From Basidiobolus meristosporus CBS 931.73 (Eukaryota; Basidiobolomycota; Basidiobolomycetes; Basidiobolales; Basidiobolaceae): DNA of 64,000 nt. The stretch is from positions 62,001-126,000 of the forward strand of contig MCFE01000174.1 of assembly GCA_002104905.1 (NCBI GenBank), given 5' to 3'. A program made the translations under genes and the position numbers. Shown here piece by piece: positions 44,173-54,141 of this stretch (position 1 is its first letter; each line of letters begins with the position of its first letter). The notes under the pieces were generated by a model. The model was not told the origin of the DNA. It saw nothing but the letters and a program-made list of their open reading frames with translations, and searched no databases.

Positions 44173-47100
44173 ATGAAAATCTCCGCCCCAAAGCTTTTGT
44201 TCATTCTTTCCGGAATTTCCGCCATCAGTGGTGCTGCTCTGCAACGCCGTCACAATGGTGAAATTCACGAAGTAACAAAGCCCGCATACGATATCAATGA
44301 TATCCTGGGTAACGGAGGAGGCGAAGGTCCGGGATCGAATTCTGGCAGCAACGGCGATTATGGCAAAGCAGGCAACGGTGCCGGCAAAGGTGACGAAGAA
44401 GAATGTGCAAACGGTCACGGAGAAACTGGGGGTAATGGAGGAGGTGCAGGTCCAGGTCCAGGATATGGTGCAGGACCTGGGGCCGGTGGAAACGGCGGCG
44501 GGTCAGGGCCTGGTGGTAATGGAGGTGGTGAAGGACCTGGATATGGCGCCGGCCCCGGAGCTAGCGGAAATGGCGGTGGTGCAGGTCCAGGATATGGTGC
44601 AAGCCCAGGAAATGGAGGAGGCGTAGCACCTGAAGGTGGAGCTGGTGGAAGCGGCGGGCCAACAACTTATGACACTGGAAATGGCGCTGGATCAGGCCCA
44701 GGTGGTAACGGTGGTGGAGCTGGTGGCAACGGAGGTGGCGAAGGTCCAGGATACGGTGCCGGTGGAAATGGTGGTGGTACTGGACCAACATCATATGATA
44801 CAGGAAGTGGTGCCGGATCTGGACCAGGAGGAAATGGTGGTGGTGGTGAAGGACCAGGATATGGCTCTGGCTCTGGGGCCGGTGGAAACGGAGGCGGTTC
44901 TGGTCCAGGATATGGGGCCGGACCTGGAAATGGTGGCGGCATAGCTCCTGGAGGCGGAGCTGGCTCAAGTGGTGGACCAACTTCATATGATACCGGAAGC
45001 GGTGCTGGCTCTGGACCGGGGGGTAATGGAGGCGGTGAAGGTCCAGGATATGGCTCTGGCCACGGGGATAGTGGAAATGGTGGAGGTTCCGGACCAGGTT
45101 ACGGTGCTGGCCCCGGAAATGGTGGTGGTGGTGGACCTACCTCATATGATACCGGAAGTGGTGCTGGTTCAGGACCTGGCGGCAATGGAGGCGGTGAAGG
45201 GCCAGGATATGGCGCTGGCCCCGGAACTGGCGGAAACGGCGGTGGTGAAGGGCCCGGTGGCAATGGAGGAGGTTCCGGACCAGGTTACGGTGCTGGCCCC
45301 GGAAATGGCGGTGGTGCTGCACCTGGTGGTGGAGCTGGTGGGAGTGGTGGACCTACTTCATATGATACCGGAAGTGGTGCTGGTTCAGGACCTGGCGGTA
45401 ATGGAGGCGGTGAAGGGCCAGGATATGGCGCTGGCCCCGGGACTGGTGGAAACGGTGGTGGTGAAGGGCCCGGTGGCAATGGAGGAGGTTCTGGACCAGG
45501 TTACGGTGCTGGCCCCGGAAATGGCGGTGGTGCTGCACCTGGAGGCGGAGTCGGCAGCAGCGGTGGACCAACTTCATATGATACCGGAAGCGATTCTGGA
45601 TCAGGGCCAGGTATTAGCGGCGGTGAGGGACCAGGTGCTGGTGGCAATGGAGGAGGCTCCGGACCAGGTTACGGTGCTGGCCCCGGAAATGGTGGTGGTG
45701 TAGCACCTGGTGGTGGAAGTGGTGGACCTACTTCATATGATACTGGCAATGGTGCCGGATCAGTACCAAGTGGTAATGGTGGTGGTTCTGGACCAGGATA
45801 TGGCTCTGGACCCGGGAATGGTGGTGGAGAGGCACCTGGTAGTGGTGCTGGAGGAAGTGGTGGACCAACTTCGTATGATACTGGCAATGGTGCCGGATCT
45901 GGACCGGGATATGGCGCTGGCCCTGGGGCTAGTGGAAACGGCGGAGGATCTGGACCGGGATATGGCGCTGGCCCTGGAGCTAGTGGAAACGGCGGAGGAT
46001 CTGGACCGGGATATGGCGCTGGCCCTGGAGCTAGTGGAAACGGCGGAGGATCTGGCCCAGGTGGTAATGGTGGCGGTTCTGGACCAGGATATAGCGCTGG
46101 ACCCGGAAATGGCGGTGGAGCTGGCGGAAGTGGTGGACCTACTTCGTATGATACCGGTAATGGTGCCGGATCAGGACCAGGTGGTAATGGCAGTGGTGAA
46201 GGGCCAGGATATGGCGCTGGCCCTGAGGCTGGTGGAAACGGTGGAGGATCCGGACCTGCTGAGAATGGAAGTGGTGAAGGACCAGGATACGGCGCTGGCC
46301 CCGGAAATGGTGGTGGTGTCGCGCCCGGTGGAAGTGGTGGGCCAACAAGCTATGATACTGGAAGCGGAGCTGGATCAGGACCAGGTGGTAATGGCGGTGG
46401 TGAAGCTCCTGGATATGGAGCTGGCCCTGGAGTTGGTGGAAACGGCGGAGGATCCGGACCTGGAGGGAACGGAGGTGGTGAAGGACCTGGATATGGTGCT
46501 GGACCCGGAGCTGGTGGAAATGGTGAAGGTGTAGCACCTGGAGGTGGGGCTGGTGGAAGCGGTGGGCCAACAAGCTATGATACTGGAAGCGGAGCTGGAT
46601 CAGGACCAGGTGGTAATGGCGGTGGTGAAGCTCCTGGATATGGAGCTGGCCCTGGAGTTGGTGGAAACGGCGGAGGATCCGGACCTGGAGGGAACGGAGG
46701 TGGTGAAGGACCTGGATATGGCGCTGGACCCGGAGCTGGTGGAAATGGTGAAGGTGTAGCACCTGGAGGTGGGGCTGGTGGAAGCGGTGGGCCAACAAGC
46801 TATGATACTGGAAGCGGAGCTGGATCAGGACCAGGTGGTAACAGCGGTGGTGAAGGTCCTGGATATGGAGCTGGTCCTGGAGTTGGTGGGAATGGAGGTG
46901 GCGAAGGACCTGGATATGGCGCTGGACCCGGAGCTGGTGGAAATGGTGGAGGTGTAGCACCTGGAGGTTGGGCTGGTGGAAACGGTGGGCCAGCAACTTA
47001 CAACACTGGAAGTGGCTCTGGGACAGGACCTAGTGGTAACGGTGGTGGTGAGGGACCAGGATACGGAGCCGGTCCTGGGGCTGGTGGAAATGGCGGAGGT

Positions 47101-47277
47101 GAAGGACCCGGTTATGGCGCTGGTCCAGGAGCTGGTGGAAACGGAGGCGGTGAAGCACCAGGATACGGGACTGGTCCAGGAGCCGGAGTTGGGGGTAACG
47201 GAGGCGGAGTAGGACCCGGAGCTGGAGCTGGAGGAGGCTTCTACGATACCTCCAACGTGTTTGATATCGACTTCTAG
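44173..47277 (+). CDS. Secreted silk-like glycine-rich repeat protein
   Basis: 1034 codons, no intron. Residues 1-22 form a clear signal peptide (a hydrophobic core LLFILSGISAISGA), followed by a dibasic RR near residue 26 that could be a Kex2-type cleavage site. After a short ordinary segment with the only Cys (about residue 78), almost 950 residues consist of GGX, GPGYGAGPG and NGGG motifs, punctuated 13 times by P(T/A)(T/S)Y(D/N)TG. I saw no Lys or Arg in that part; charges are from Glu and Asp. The C-terminus returns to ordinary sequence (FYDTSNVFDIDF). The architecture resembles flagelliform spider silk or plant glycine-rich wall proteins, by convergence as far as can be seen. Likely an extracellular matrix or cell wall protein; the exact role is unknown. 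Confidence 0.88.
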   Translation: MKISAPKLLFILSGISAISGAALQRRHNGEIHEVTKPAYDINDILGNGGGEGPGSNSGSNGDYGKAGNGAGKGDEEECANGHGETGGNGGGAGPGPGYGAGPGAGGNGGGSGPGGNGGGEGPGYGAGPGASGNGGGAGPGYGASPGNGGGVAPEGGAGGSGGPTTYDTGNGAGSGPGGNGGGAGGNGGGEGPGYGAGGNGGGTGPTSYDTGSGAGSGPGGNGGGGEGPGYGSGSGAGGNGGGSGPGYGAGPGNGGGIAPGGGAGSSGGPTSYDTGSGAGSGPGGNGGGEGPGYGSGHGDSGNGGGSGPGYGAGPGNGGGGGPTSYDTGSGAGSGPGGNGGGEGPGYGAGPGTGGNGGGEGPGGNGGGSGPGYGAGPGNGGGAAPGGGAGGSGGPTSYDTGSGAGSGPGGNGGGEGPGYGAGPGTGGNGGGEGPGGNGGGSGPGYGAGPGNGGGAAPGGGVGSSGGPTSYDTGSDSGSGPGISGGEGPGAGGNGGGSGPGYGAGPGNGGGVAPGGGSGGPTSYDTGNGAGSVPSGNGGGSGPGYGSGPGNGGGEAPGSGAGGSGGPTSYDTGNGAGSGPGYGAGPGASGNGGGSGPGYGAGPGASGNGGGSGPGYGAGPGASGNGGGSGPGGNGGGSGPGYSAGPGNGGGAGGSGGPTSYDTGNGAGSGPGGNGSGEGPGYGAGPEAGGNGGGSGPAENGSGEGPGYGAGPGNGGGVAPGGSGGPTSYDTGSGAGSGPGGNGGGEAPGYGAGPGVGGNGGGSGPGGNGGGEGPGYGAGPGAGGNGEGVAPGGGAGGSGGPTSYDTGSGAGSGPGGNGGGEAPGYGAGPGVGGNGGGSGPGGNGGGEGPGYGAGPGAGGNGEGVAPGGGAGGSGGPTSYDTGSGAGSGPGGNSGGEGPGYGAGPGVGGNGGGEGPGYGAGPGAGGNGGGVAPGGWAGGNGGPATYNTGSGSGTGPSGNGGGEGPGYGAGPGAGGNGGGEGPGYGAGPGAGGNGGGEAPGYGTGPGAGVGGNGGGVGPGAGAGGGFYDTSNVFDIDF
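46341..46790 (+). repeat. Two near-identical 225 bp tandem units in the glycine-rich gene
   Basis: Units 46341-46565 and 46566-46790 (75 codons each) differ at a single base that I could find. A third, diverged and shorter unit follows from 46791. Length change by unequal exchange is recent here. Confidence 0.85.
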
Positions 47278-47803
47278 ACTTACGTTACCCATTCCTCTCC
47301 CCCCTCCTCCTGAATTATTCAGTGCTTACCTATATTCCATACTTATCCAAATTCCAACATTTCGAGATATCATAGATAGAAATAAATTACTTCTCAGCGT
47401 CTATCCCTGCATCAGTTTGAGCTCAGCCTATTACCCCTGTTGGTTGACTGGCCCTGCCAGGTGTGGCTCGTCCTTTCAAGAGTATTTCCGGAAACGCCAA
47501 GCTGGGTTAGGTTATGGAGGATTTTATCATGGGTTGTTTACTTTTGGGTTAGATTGTTGGGTGTGGACAAGGTTAAAGGAATTGTGATAGGTGAGACAGT
47601 AGGAATTAAGGGCGGCCGGATGACGTCATGATTCAGGTGGGGAAGGGGGTGGATTACAACAATTAAATTCAGTTGATATTACAATGTGACTAGTGATTCC
47701 AAAATGAAGTATGTTACAGGATTTCCAATTGATATGTACAAATTAATATGGATATTTTTGTGTATGTACCAGGTGCATGAAGATAGTGATAGGGTTTCAA
47801 GCA
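47278..47803. other. Intergenic region between convergent genes
   Basis: Spacer between the 3' ends of the glycine-rich gene and the arrestin gene. It contains AATAAA-type sequence near 47380 and no supported coding region. Confidence 0.5.
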
Positions 47804-48815
47804 TTAGTAGCACGGCGGTGTCTCCATGGATTGCTCGTAGCATGGCAAGGAGCGTACGGCCTCCAACGCTTCCGCGTCAACAAACTGGAGCGATGTTCGG
47901 ATTACGATCCGCTTTCGAATGGTGTCACCTTTGACGAGCAGGATGCTTATGTTCAGTTCGTGATGGACGGACACATAATCGTTATCCCTATCGGAGAGCA
48001 CCTTCTCGGTGTCTTTGTTGGCGGGCAGTACGATCGGCTGGATCCACATCTTGCCGCATGATTTGGTGTTCCACTTGCTGGAGGTTTCCCGGATCTTGGT
48101 TCTCTTCGTTTTGGGCTTCCCATTCTGGGTGGGGGATCTGGCTACTTCGTAGATGGTCGCTTTGATCTCGCTCGCTTTCAGGTCGGTCTTGAAGGAATCA
48201 ACGCCGATTTGAATGGGAATCTCGTTGTCTGGACTGTATACCACAGAGGGGGAAAAGATACAGAAGGCCAATTCTGATTCGAGCTCACCAAATCTTAGAA
48301 GGGATTGGGACTCTTCAATCTCTGTGGTCGGCAGGGTTAGCCGTAGAACCTTGACCTCCCTGGTGTCTTTGAGGTTCTTGGCGAGTCCGTTCCGCTTGGC
48401 CACTGCGGAGATTTTGTATCTGACGCTTGCTAGGGAGGAGCCCGTTGTTTCGGGAAGGTCCCCAGGGAATGGAATTTCAAAGTGGTAGATGTAATGACCG
48501 GGGGAGAAATCTTTGGCCACTTCAATGGTTCGTAAAAACTCCACCTCCTTGTGGTAGAAAATATCGTGGTTCGGCTTGAGATCTAAGGTAAGGATTAGTG
48601 CGCTGGAAGCAGAGGATCAAGTGGCCATCAAGTTGCTTACGTTGGTTGGATGCTACGCCCTTGAACACAACTGTGATTGAGGAGATCTTGGTTCGGCACT
48701 GGATATCGAGATGGACGGAGCCTCTCAGCATCTGTCCAGGCGCGGAATCGTTGGCACCGTGGAGTACGATGCTGTCGCTTTGGAGTTGAAGACTGATTGA
48801 GTTGTTGTACCACAT
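47804..48815 (-). CDS. Alpha-arrestin (ART/ARRDC-like adaptor)
   Basis: Exons 48815-48641 and 48582-47804 with a 58 nt intron (GTAAGC, CACTAATC branch, CCTTAG) give 317 residues. The N-terminal arrestin domain (about 1-150) starts with a beta-strand pattern LQLQSDSIVLHG and contains GSVHLDIQCRTKISSITVVFKG. The C-terminal arrestin domain (about 165-300) follows. The protein ends LPCY-EQSMET-PPCY: a PPxY and a near-PY LPxY. In alpha-arrestins such motifs recruit HECT ubiquitin ligases of the Rsp5/NEDD4 type to plasma-membrane transporters for endocytosis. The start at 48815 was chosen because a TATA box lies between it and the upstream ATG at 48887. Confidence 0.88.
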
Positions 48816-48858
48816 ACTTGACTTTGGAAATGCTGCTTGTGCAGGTCGATGGCCCACT

Positions 48859-48866
48859 CTTTTATA
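48859..48866 (-). promoter_or_regulatory. TATA box of the arrestin gene
   Basis: TATAAAAG on the minus strand, 43 bp before the chosen start codon. Its position argues against the upstream ATG at 48887. Confidence 0.55.
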
Positions 48867-49360
48867 ACCGATGGCTCTGTCAAACACAATGTGGAGAATA
48901 GAGGAACTGGTCTCAATTTATAGGTTTAATTTGGCTTGGAACATCCCGAAATTGAAACCCTATGCTTACAATTCAATTTCCACCCTCCAGCACTTGGCAA
49001 ATCGATGCCGGCCGAACTTATTGGCAGACGACCACCCAATCCATCATAGCTTACCCGCTACCTGTGATTCGCATAAACTATCCATCACTCCACTCACACC
49101 CGCTCCAAGCCCAACTAACATCGCATTAGGCTCAATAAGGCCCATCAACCAATCGCCGGGCTAGCTGTGCGATGAGACCTACTGCAGAAACATATGAAAT
49201 AACAGGCTGGTCAATGACACAGAGAGTTGCAAATGATACCCGTCTGGATCGTCTGCATGGTTATCATAATGGATTAGCACATATCTGGGTGTTGATCGAT
49301 GAATGCCTAGAGGTTCTATATTTATTATATCATAATGGTACATCTAATGACGGCCTGCAA

Positions 49361-50832
49361 TCACTCTAGGTCACTTGCTTCACTCTGTTCCTCATCGGAC
49401 ATCTCGCTCTCCTCCACAGCATCAGAGTCGTCCTCCGATGTCTCTGACTCTTGGTCGTCGTCAAGAAAGGAGAAGTCCATCTTTTCGGTTGTCTAGATGA
49501 GAGGTGAGAAAGGTCAGCAGACTGGTGTATTGGTGATCGCCAGCTCCACCAACCTGGCTCGCAGAGCTGCTCGGCGTCTGCGTGTTTCTGCGGCTGGCCC
49601 GTGTTCGTCGTCCGAATTTTTCCTCCTCCTCGATAATGTTCTCTTTACTTAAACCTAAAAATAGATGAACCCTGTGGCTATTGGTTCGTCGGAGTAAAAT
49701 GATGAACTTACTCTCTCGCTCAGCCCGTAACTCACGTGCCGCCTGGATTTTCTTGCATTTCTCGATGGTCGGACGTCCTGGAGGAATGTTAGACCGGTAC
49801 GTGTCCATGGCCAGCTGGGCCAAGAGTACGCCGATGCCTTACTTACCGGACATGCCCAGCTCCGCAAGAATCTCCTTCAGCTTCTTGATTTGTTGTTTAG
49901 GCTGGTCCTCAATACCCTTAAATTCTCTGAACCTACACCATGGCATCCCTTAGCAGTCTACTTCCCAATGATAGTGTGAAGAAACAACCGCAAATACCAC
50001 ATCTTTCTGACGCCGCATTTCCCAATGTACATTTTTAGATTCTTGATCGTTTCTTGATCTTTTTCCTACACGAAGTCAGAAAATTCGTGAGCCCCCGTTA
50101 CATAGACGCTGCGTGTAGTTGCGCTGGATTCCTACCGATATGGAGGTGGTACTATTTTGTGTTGTTGCGGGCTTCTTATTGGTCTTGGATGGCTTCTTGG
50201 ATGGCTTCGTGGGGGAGAAATCCTCCACTTCGCTGGTTCCAGACTCCTGTGTGTCCTCGTGCACCTCTGGGCTGTTTTGAGACTCGGTTAGTTTATCAGG
50301 AGAGGAGCTGTGAGGATCTTCCTTTTGCTCCGCCGCCGTCTCTTCAGGTTCCAGGGTAGCCACAGGGTCGTTCTCCTCGTCGCTGTCTTCGATTATAGCC
50401 CCGCGTTTCTTGACTCGCTTGGGGACCACCTCAGGTTCAGAGGGTTGTGCTTTACGTTTCGGTAGGTTGGTGTCCGGCACGGAGGAATCTGCGGTCTGGA
50501 GAACCTCTGACTACATTCATGATGTCAGAAAACAATAGAAGTGTCGAACAAAGTGAAGCAACCAAACACCAACTGTGATGCGTTCCGAGATCTCCCGGAT
50601 GTATTTTCGCCATTCCGAAGTTTCCAGGGCATCCTCTTCTAGCTCAAGATTGACTTGCAACTTGTTACGAATTATACGAGGAGTAAGTACGCTGAGGTTT
50701 CGAGCAGGGTCGGCTCGTTAGTGAAACACGCTATGACCAACCAAAAGAATCATCCCGTACAAACCTTAGATCTCCGCCTCGGATAATTTTCTCACACTCT
50801 ATGTTCAACTTTTCTTTTAAGTCTGAATTCAT
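49361..50832 (-). CDS. HIRIP3/CHZ-type histone chaperone with DEK-C-like N-terminus
   Basis: Eight exons: 50832-50765, 50691-50574, 50510-50136, 50065-50001, 49932-49847, 49777-49712, 49654-49554 and 49492-49361, giving 336 residues with frames closing at every junction. Residues about 4-62 (DLKEKLNIECEKIIRGGDL then LTPRIIRNKLQ) look like a DEK-C-type helical domain. A long acidic, Ser/Pro/Lys-rich linker follows. Residues about 190-270 (a KMYIGKCGVRK block, LKEILAELGMSGRPTIEKCKKI, then EKFGRRTR) match the conserved C-terminus of HIRA-interacting protein 3 and its CHZ histone-binding motif. The tail is strongly acidic. Known members bind H2A/H2A.Z-H2B; the role here is inferred. The exon 2-3 junction has an alternative four bases away. 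Confidence 0.8.
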
Positions 50833-51445
50833 ATTCCCGAGATGCACGAGCTGGCTCAAGTCAAAACGTGTAGGTAGACTTGGATAACTAACGCTTTATT
50901 TTCCTGTCAATGGAATCAGGCTTGGGATCCAATCAGATCTCAGCTATTTGTGATAAATAATCAACAACCCACCCATTTCAGAGCTGAATTCCAGTACGTA
51001 CTGTGGACGGTCGGCACCCAAATGCCCAATGTTATTGGATTTGGATTGCTCTTAATTGCTGGAATGTCCCGAGTTGTCCCGTAAACAACCATCTTATCGT
51101 GACTGTCCATGGCAATTAATCCACAGCAACTATAATTATTGGCATCATATATATAGGATCATTGGATGCGAAAATCGGGCCATCTCAGTCACTGTTGTGT
51201 GAATTGGACGGACCAATAACAGGCCGCCTATGGTGTTTATGCTTCAACTAGAGGGAGAAAACAAACAATTGGGACTGACAGGTCGAAATCACTATTTATG
51301 TGGAGGGGGGTTCGTTGGAGGATTACATCGTTCCTCGGAGTGTCATCTTTTGAAAGCGCCACCATTTCCTTTTGGCATATCTGACTTGGCCGTAGACCAC
51401 CCCGCTATCTTGGCAACCCTTTCATTGGTTTCTTCCTGCTACAGA
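50833..51445. promoter_or_regulatory. Shared upstream region of the divergent chaperone and APC3 genes
   Basis: 613 bp between two start codons that face away from each other. It must hold both promoters. A TATATATAGG stretch lies near 51150. An in-frame ATG at 51230 would add 72 residues to APC3, but that part is unlike an APC3 N-terminus, so it is probably untranslated. Confidence 0.5.
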
Positions 51446-54141
51446 ATGTCCACGTCCCCTGCTGCAGTTGCACAGCTCAAGTCCTTGGTTTGGTATCACT
51501 TGGACCAAGACCTGATAGAGAATGCCACCTTTTTTGCCGAGCGTCTGTACGCGTACACAGCTCTAGACGAGGAATCACAATATCTTCTGGCCAAGTGTTT
51601 AGTTCGATGCAAGAGATACAGCAGGGCGTATCATATTTTGCGCAACCCAACCACCTATTTCGCTCGATTTCTGCTCGCCAAATGCTGTATACATCTAGGC
51701 CAGTTGGAGGAGGCTGAGAAGCTGCTACTCTCTCTTTTGGAGGACAAGAGCATTCATTACGAGAAGATAAATATAGGTAGGGTTGACTATGCTTGTGACA
51801 CCTGTGTCGGTTGACGTTGCTTGACTGACCGGTTGGTTGCTTTTTCAGGCTGGGTTGGCCCCCACGAGCGGTTCCATCGCCCAGATAGAAGTGCAGTGCA
51901 TTTTCATCTTGGTTCGGTGTACAGGTAGGCGGATCCAACGTTTCTGCGTCATGTGATGGTGCTAACGAGTCCGTACGGAAAACATTAGAAAAACAGAGCG
52001 TCTGGTAGAGGCGACGAAGCATTTCTCTACCTGCCTAGAGCTCAATCCATTCCAGTGGGCCGCTTTCGAGGCGCTTTCTTCTTCCAGCAAGGGTATGTTG
52101 AAAATTTGGTCACTGCAACTTACGGACAGCCTAATAACATGCAACCCAGGGAGTGGTATCGATATCAACTTCATTTTCGATCCGAACAAAGCCCATCAGA
52201 TTATTAAACGCTTTGCTAACACTGCACCCACCCACAACCATGACCTCAGCCTGGCCAAGTCAGTTCCTGCGATAGCCACAACCGTCCAACCTAGAGCCTC
52301 GCTCCTGACTGGCCAGGAAAATGAAGAGAAGGTATGATCTCTCCCGGCTCGTATACTGCATTGGATCCAAGTAACGTTTTGTGTCCAGACAGTTAGACTT
52401 GCCTATTGCTGCTCTCCGATGTTAGAAAAGAACCATGTAGCCAGACTAGAAATCGAGAGAATAGATTCACCATTCCTTTCGTATCCACTATCATCACCCA
52501 CTAGATTGAGACAGGCCCTTAAGCTAATCAAGCACAAGAACAGCATCAGCATCACGAGAACATACACAGTAAGCTCTTTGGTATGCGTTGTCAATCTCCA
52601 GTACTCATCTAGATGCTCCTATAGGAAAACAGCCCAACCACCGCCACACAACGAGCAAAGCGAGCTCGATTTGAGAGCACGAAGTGGTCGAATAAGGCTG
52701 AAGTAGAGAAAAGAATCAAAATCGAGATGGTATGCAATCCGAGCCACTCCTTCGTCCTATACGCTTTATTAATGACCGCCCTTAGATCACTCCATCGCGG
52801 GATGATGGAATCACAAGAACCGAGTCCAGCAAGTCATGCCTGGAGGAGCTTGCTCAAAGAAAAGGCACCGCCACCATCATCGAGCTATTACGCAAAATCG
52901 GGCAATCGGTCGTGTATCTACAGGCCTACAACTGCCCCAAAGCCCTGGAAACTTTTGCATTACTCCCCACCTCGCAGTTTAACACGGGGTGGGTACTCGC
53001 CCGCGTCGGAAGAGCCTATTTCGAACTGGCCAAGTACAAAGAGGTGAGCAAGCGTCCTTTAACCCCTCAGTATCCTCACCCCGACTAAGCTTGTTTCCTG
53101 TTAGGCCAAAGAAAAATTCGAGCAAATGAGACAACTTGAGCCTCATCGCTTGGATGGTCTTGAGATCTACTCGACCACTTTGTGGCATTTGAAAGAGGCG
53201 GTGGCCCTTAGCCACGTTAGTCGCGAGTTGACGGCGATGGACAAGGATTCTCCACAGGCCTGGCTGGCTTCCGGCAATTGCTATAGTCTAGAACAAGATC
53301 ATAAATCGGCAATTCGAAGCTTCAAGCGGGCTATTCAACTGGATCCCAACATGGCCTATGGCCATACATTGTGCGGGCACGAGTACATTGCAGTAGAGGA
53401 TTACGATAATGCCATGGTTCACTTCAGGAGCGCCCTTCGCTTAGATCCGAACCATTACAACGCCTGGTAAGTGATGCCCCGGAATAACCACCCTCGGTCC
53501 CGGATTCACTCATCATTGCGGTTAGGTATGGCATGGGCATCATCGCCTTGAAAACAGACAACCTTCCCACGGCCAAATACTACTTCTCCAAAGCGGTGGG
53601 CATCAACCCGACGAATCACGTTCTGCTCTGTTGCGTTGGCACGGTAGGTTCACCCACGTCACGATTCAAGTGGATGGCACTCGGATTAACCTATAACCAA
53701 ACCCCTAGGTCTTGGAGAAATCTGGGAAAATGGCCGAGGCACTCCGATGGTATCAGGCTGCGCAGAAGCATAGCCCGGAAAGTCCAATCCCGAAACTGAA
53801 GACAGCGAAGGTGTTGATGACACTTGAAAGATACGAGGTAACTGAATTCCTGCTTGACATGACCACTGGGCTGGATCAGAGTCTGACCAAATTCGTAGGA
53901 AGCGCTTCCTCTGTTCCAGCATCTGAAGGAGATATATCCTCAGGAGGCGGGAATCCGTTTTCTTATGGGCCAGGCCCTCAAGAAGCTAGGTAACACCACT
54001 GACGCATTGATGGAGCTTACCAAGGCGCTCGACATGGATTGTAAGAATACCAATATCATAAGGAGCGCTATTGAAATGCTCCCGTCTAGGGAGATTGGTG
54101 TAGGCGATAGGTGCGAGGATGGAATGGTCAAGGTGTATTAG
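51446..54141 (+). CDS. CDC27: Anaphase-promoting complex subunit APC3/CDC27
   Basis: Eleven exons: 51446-51776, 51849-51924, 51989-52092, 52150-52331, 52389-52568, 52625-52729, 52786-53043, 53105-53466, 53526-53643, 53709-53837 and 53899-54141, giving 695 residues. All frames close and introns have CTAAC-type branch points. The N-terminal TPR block (about 1-140) includes LKSLVWYHLDQDLIENATFFAERL and YLLAKCLVRCKRYSRAY, the family signature that makes the APC3 dimer. A low-complexity linker is followed by TPRs from about residue 330 to the end, with LPTSQFNTGWVLARVGRAYFEL and NAWYGMGIIALKTDN. In the cell-cycle ubiquitin ligase APC/C these TPRs bind the IR tails of Cdc20, Cdh1 and APC10. Somewhat shorter than typical fungal members because of a short linker. 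The start is the ATG next to the conserved N-terminus. Confidence 0.93.

Noticed and set aside
46139-46996. 285-codon minus-strand ORF in the glycine-rich gene
   Set aside because: It is an antisense shadow of the GGN-rich repeat, with no independent start context or domain.
48816-48887. Arrestin start at the upstream ATG (48887)
   Set aside because: A TATA box at 48859-48866 lies downstream of it, and the arrestin fold starts right after the later ATG.
51230-51445. N-terminal extension of APC3 from the upstream in-frame ATG
   Set aside because: The 72 extra residues are Gly- and His-rich and unlike the conserved APC3 start, which begins just after the ATG at 51446.
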